In this document: positions 25,621 to 26,333 of the stretch, piece by piece
Layout: each line of letters begins with the position of its first letter
Position numbering within the stretch: position 1 is the first letter of the stretch
Source: Thermodesulfobium sp. 4217-1
GTDB taxonomy: Bacteria; Thermodesulfobiota; Thermodesulfobiia; Thermodesulfobiales; Thermodesulfobiaceae
Reading direction: 5' to 3'
Length of the DNA stretch: 26,333 nucleotides
NCBI RefSeq assembly: GCF_039822205.1
Contig: NZ_JBAGBW010000025.1
Span: 1-26,333 of the forward strand
Position numbers and translations under genes: made by a program
Notes under the pieces: generated by a model
Seen by the model: only the letters and a program-made list of their open reading frames with translations
Told to the model about the DNA's origin: nothing
Database searches by the model: none

Positions 25621-25633
25621 ATTATGGTATATT
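25604..25633 (+). promoter_or_regulatory. Candidate promoter of the Rpn-like nuclease gene
   Basis: On the plus strand -35 TTGTCA (25604-25609) and -10 TATATT (25628-25633) are 18 bp apart, about 32 bp before the predicted TTG start. The -35 lies inside the spacer of the divergent gltB promoter, so the two polymerase sites would exclude each other. Confidence 0.45.
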
Positions 25634-25664
25634 GCTTTAAACTAATCAATGAGGGTAATACAGT

Positions 25665-26333
25665 TTGGCTGATTTCTTAGAGGATGCAAAGGGCGTTAAG
25701 GATGCACATGACAAGTTCTTTAAGATGGTTTTTTCAAATGAACTGGATACAAGAACTTTTATAGACAAGTTCTTTCCAAAAGATATCAGAGAGCATATTG
25801 ATTTAGATTCTGTAAAGCTAATAGACAACGAAAAGCTAACAAAGGGATACAAGAAGTATCAGTTAGACCTGTCCTTTGATTGCAAGTTCAAGGAAAAAGA
25901 GTCTAAATTTTATCTGATATTTGAACACAAATCAGCTTTAGATAAATTTGTACTTCTTCAGATACTAAGCTATATGACAGTTACATGGGAGACAAATCTA
26001 AAACAAAACAAAGACTTGATACCTATAATTCCTGTAATCTTCTATCAAGGAAAGGAGAAGTGGAACATACCAGAAGAATTTTCAGATCAATTTAAATCGA
26101 TAAAATCAGATAAAGACTTATCTTTCTTGTTTGAATACCTGCCAAAGTTCAAACACATACTATTTGATACAAAGAATTTATCAAATAGTATGATAGAAGA
26201 GGGATTAAGAGAAAATATAAGTCTTTTCTTTAAGCTTGCAGCTTTAAAGTACTATAAAGATAGTTTTGAAGAATTGAAAAAAATATTTGCATTAGTGTAT
26301 CATATTATTAAAGAGCAAGGACTTGATTTATTA
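25665..26333 (+). CDS. Rpn/YhgA-like PD-(D/E)XK nuclease, 3' end cut by the window
   Basis: The 5' 223 codons of a recombination-promoting-nuclease-type protein (putative transposase family PF04754). The hallmark N-terminus AHDKFFKMVFSN is at residues 14-25. A PD-(D/E)XK core is visible: DLSFD (68-72), then FYLIFEHKS with E87 and K89, followed by LLQILSYMTVTWE and PIIPVIFYQG (family consensus P.V.YhG). Start is TTG at 25665 with GAGGGT 8 nt upstream; no ATG precedes it in frame. The frame is open to the window edge with no internal stops. Members cleave DNA and are often multi-copy and rapidly varying. No terminal repeats are visible on this side. Confidence 0.85.
   Translation, partial: MADFLEDAKGVKDAHDKFFKMVFSNELDTRTFIDKFFPKDIREHIDLDSVKLIDNEKLTKGYKKYQLDLSFDCKFKEKESKFYLIFEHKSALDKFVLLQILSYMTVTWETNLKQNKDLIPIIPVIFYQGKEKWNIPEEFSDQFKSIKSDKDLSFLFEYLPKFKHILFDTKNLSNSMIEEGLRENISLFFKLAALKYYKDSFEELKKIFALVYHIIKEQGLDLL

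Noticed and set aside
1-26333. CRISPR array, insertion-sequence ends, attachment sites, tRNA or rRNA genes
   Set aside because: No regularly spaced repeats, long terminal inverted repeats, cloverleaf-like segments or rRNA-like blocks were seen on either strand.

Overview
The window reads as a chromosomal segment of a low-GC, thermophile-like bacterium (many AGA, AUA and AAG codons) with an outer membrane. Envelope evidence is an SLH-domain porin ending in Phe and a family-9 (heptosyltransferase-type) glycosyltransferase. Several gene orders (efp-accB-accC-nusB, der-plsY-gpsA-hup) recall Firmicutes. SLH-tethered porins in a low-GC diderm fit lineages such as Thermodesulfobium, but that name is inference only. 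No tRNA, rRNA, CRISPR array, IS element or phage module is visible.

Layout. (1) 1-4581, minus: a complete branched-chain amino acid ABC importer operon, livK-livH-livM-livG-livF, closed by a hairpin terminator at the left edge. (2) 4698-6555, minus: a monocistronic SLH porin with a consensus promoter, a leader of about 210 nt that is richer in G+C than its surroundings, and a strong terminator. (3) 6593-9029: a glycosyltransferase 9 gene (minus) and a DUF4127 gene with a Tat-like N-terminus (plus), head to head with overlapping 5' ends. (4) 9072-9320, minus: a small zinc-ribbon membrane protein, probably leaderless. (5) 9426-19306, minus: about 10 kb of tightly packed housekeeping genes in transcription order efp, accB, accC, nusB, hisF, purB, purC, ispH, der, plsY, gpsA, hup. 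They cover translation, fatty-acid initiation, transcription, AICAR metabolism, isoprenoids, ribosome assembly, phospholipid precursors and the nucleoid. (6) 19401-25442, minus: gltB-gltD, NADPH-type glutamate synthase. (7) 25665-26333, plus: the 5' part of an Rpn/YhgA-like PD-(D/E)XK nuclease gene, cut by the window edge and divergent from gltB.

Coding density is very high. No gene-free stretch exceeds 300 bases; the longest are 6312-6592 (porin leader and promoter) and 25443-25664 (gltB leader and divergent promoters). Start codons are often TTG or GTG, and I moved several starts because a strong Shine-Dalgarno sequence and family length point to an internal codon.

I do not see a new multi-gene system. 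The points most worth a second look are small: the porin leader with competing helices and an orphan perfect Shine-Dalgarno, an EF-P whose tip lysine position is glutamine, SD-equipped minigenes in the accB/accC and purB/purC gaps, a probable ATT start for livH, a palindrome that exactly fills a promoter spacer, and the antisense overlap of the GT9 and DUF4127 genes.
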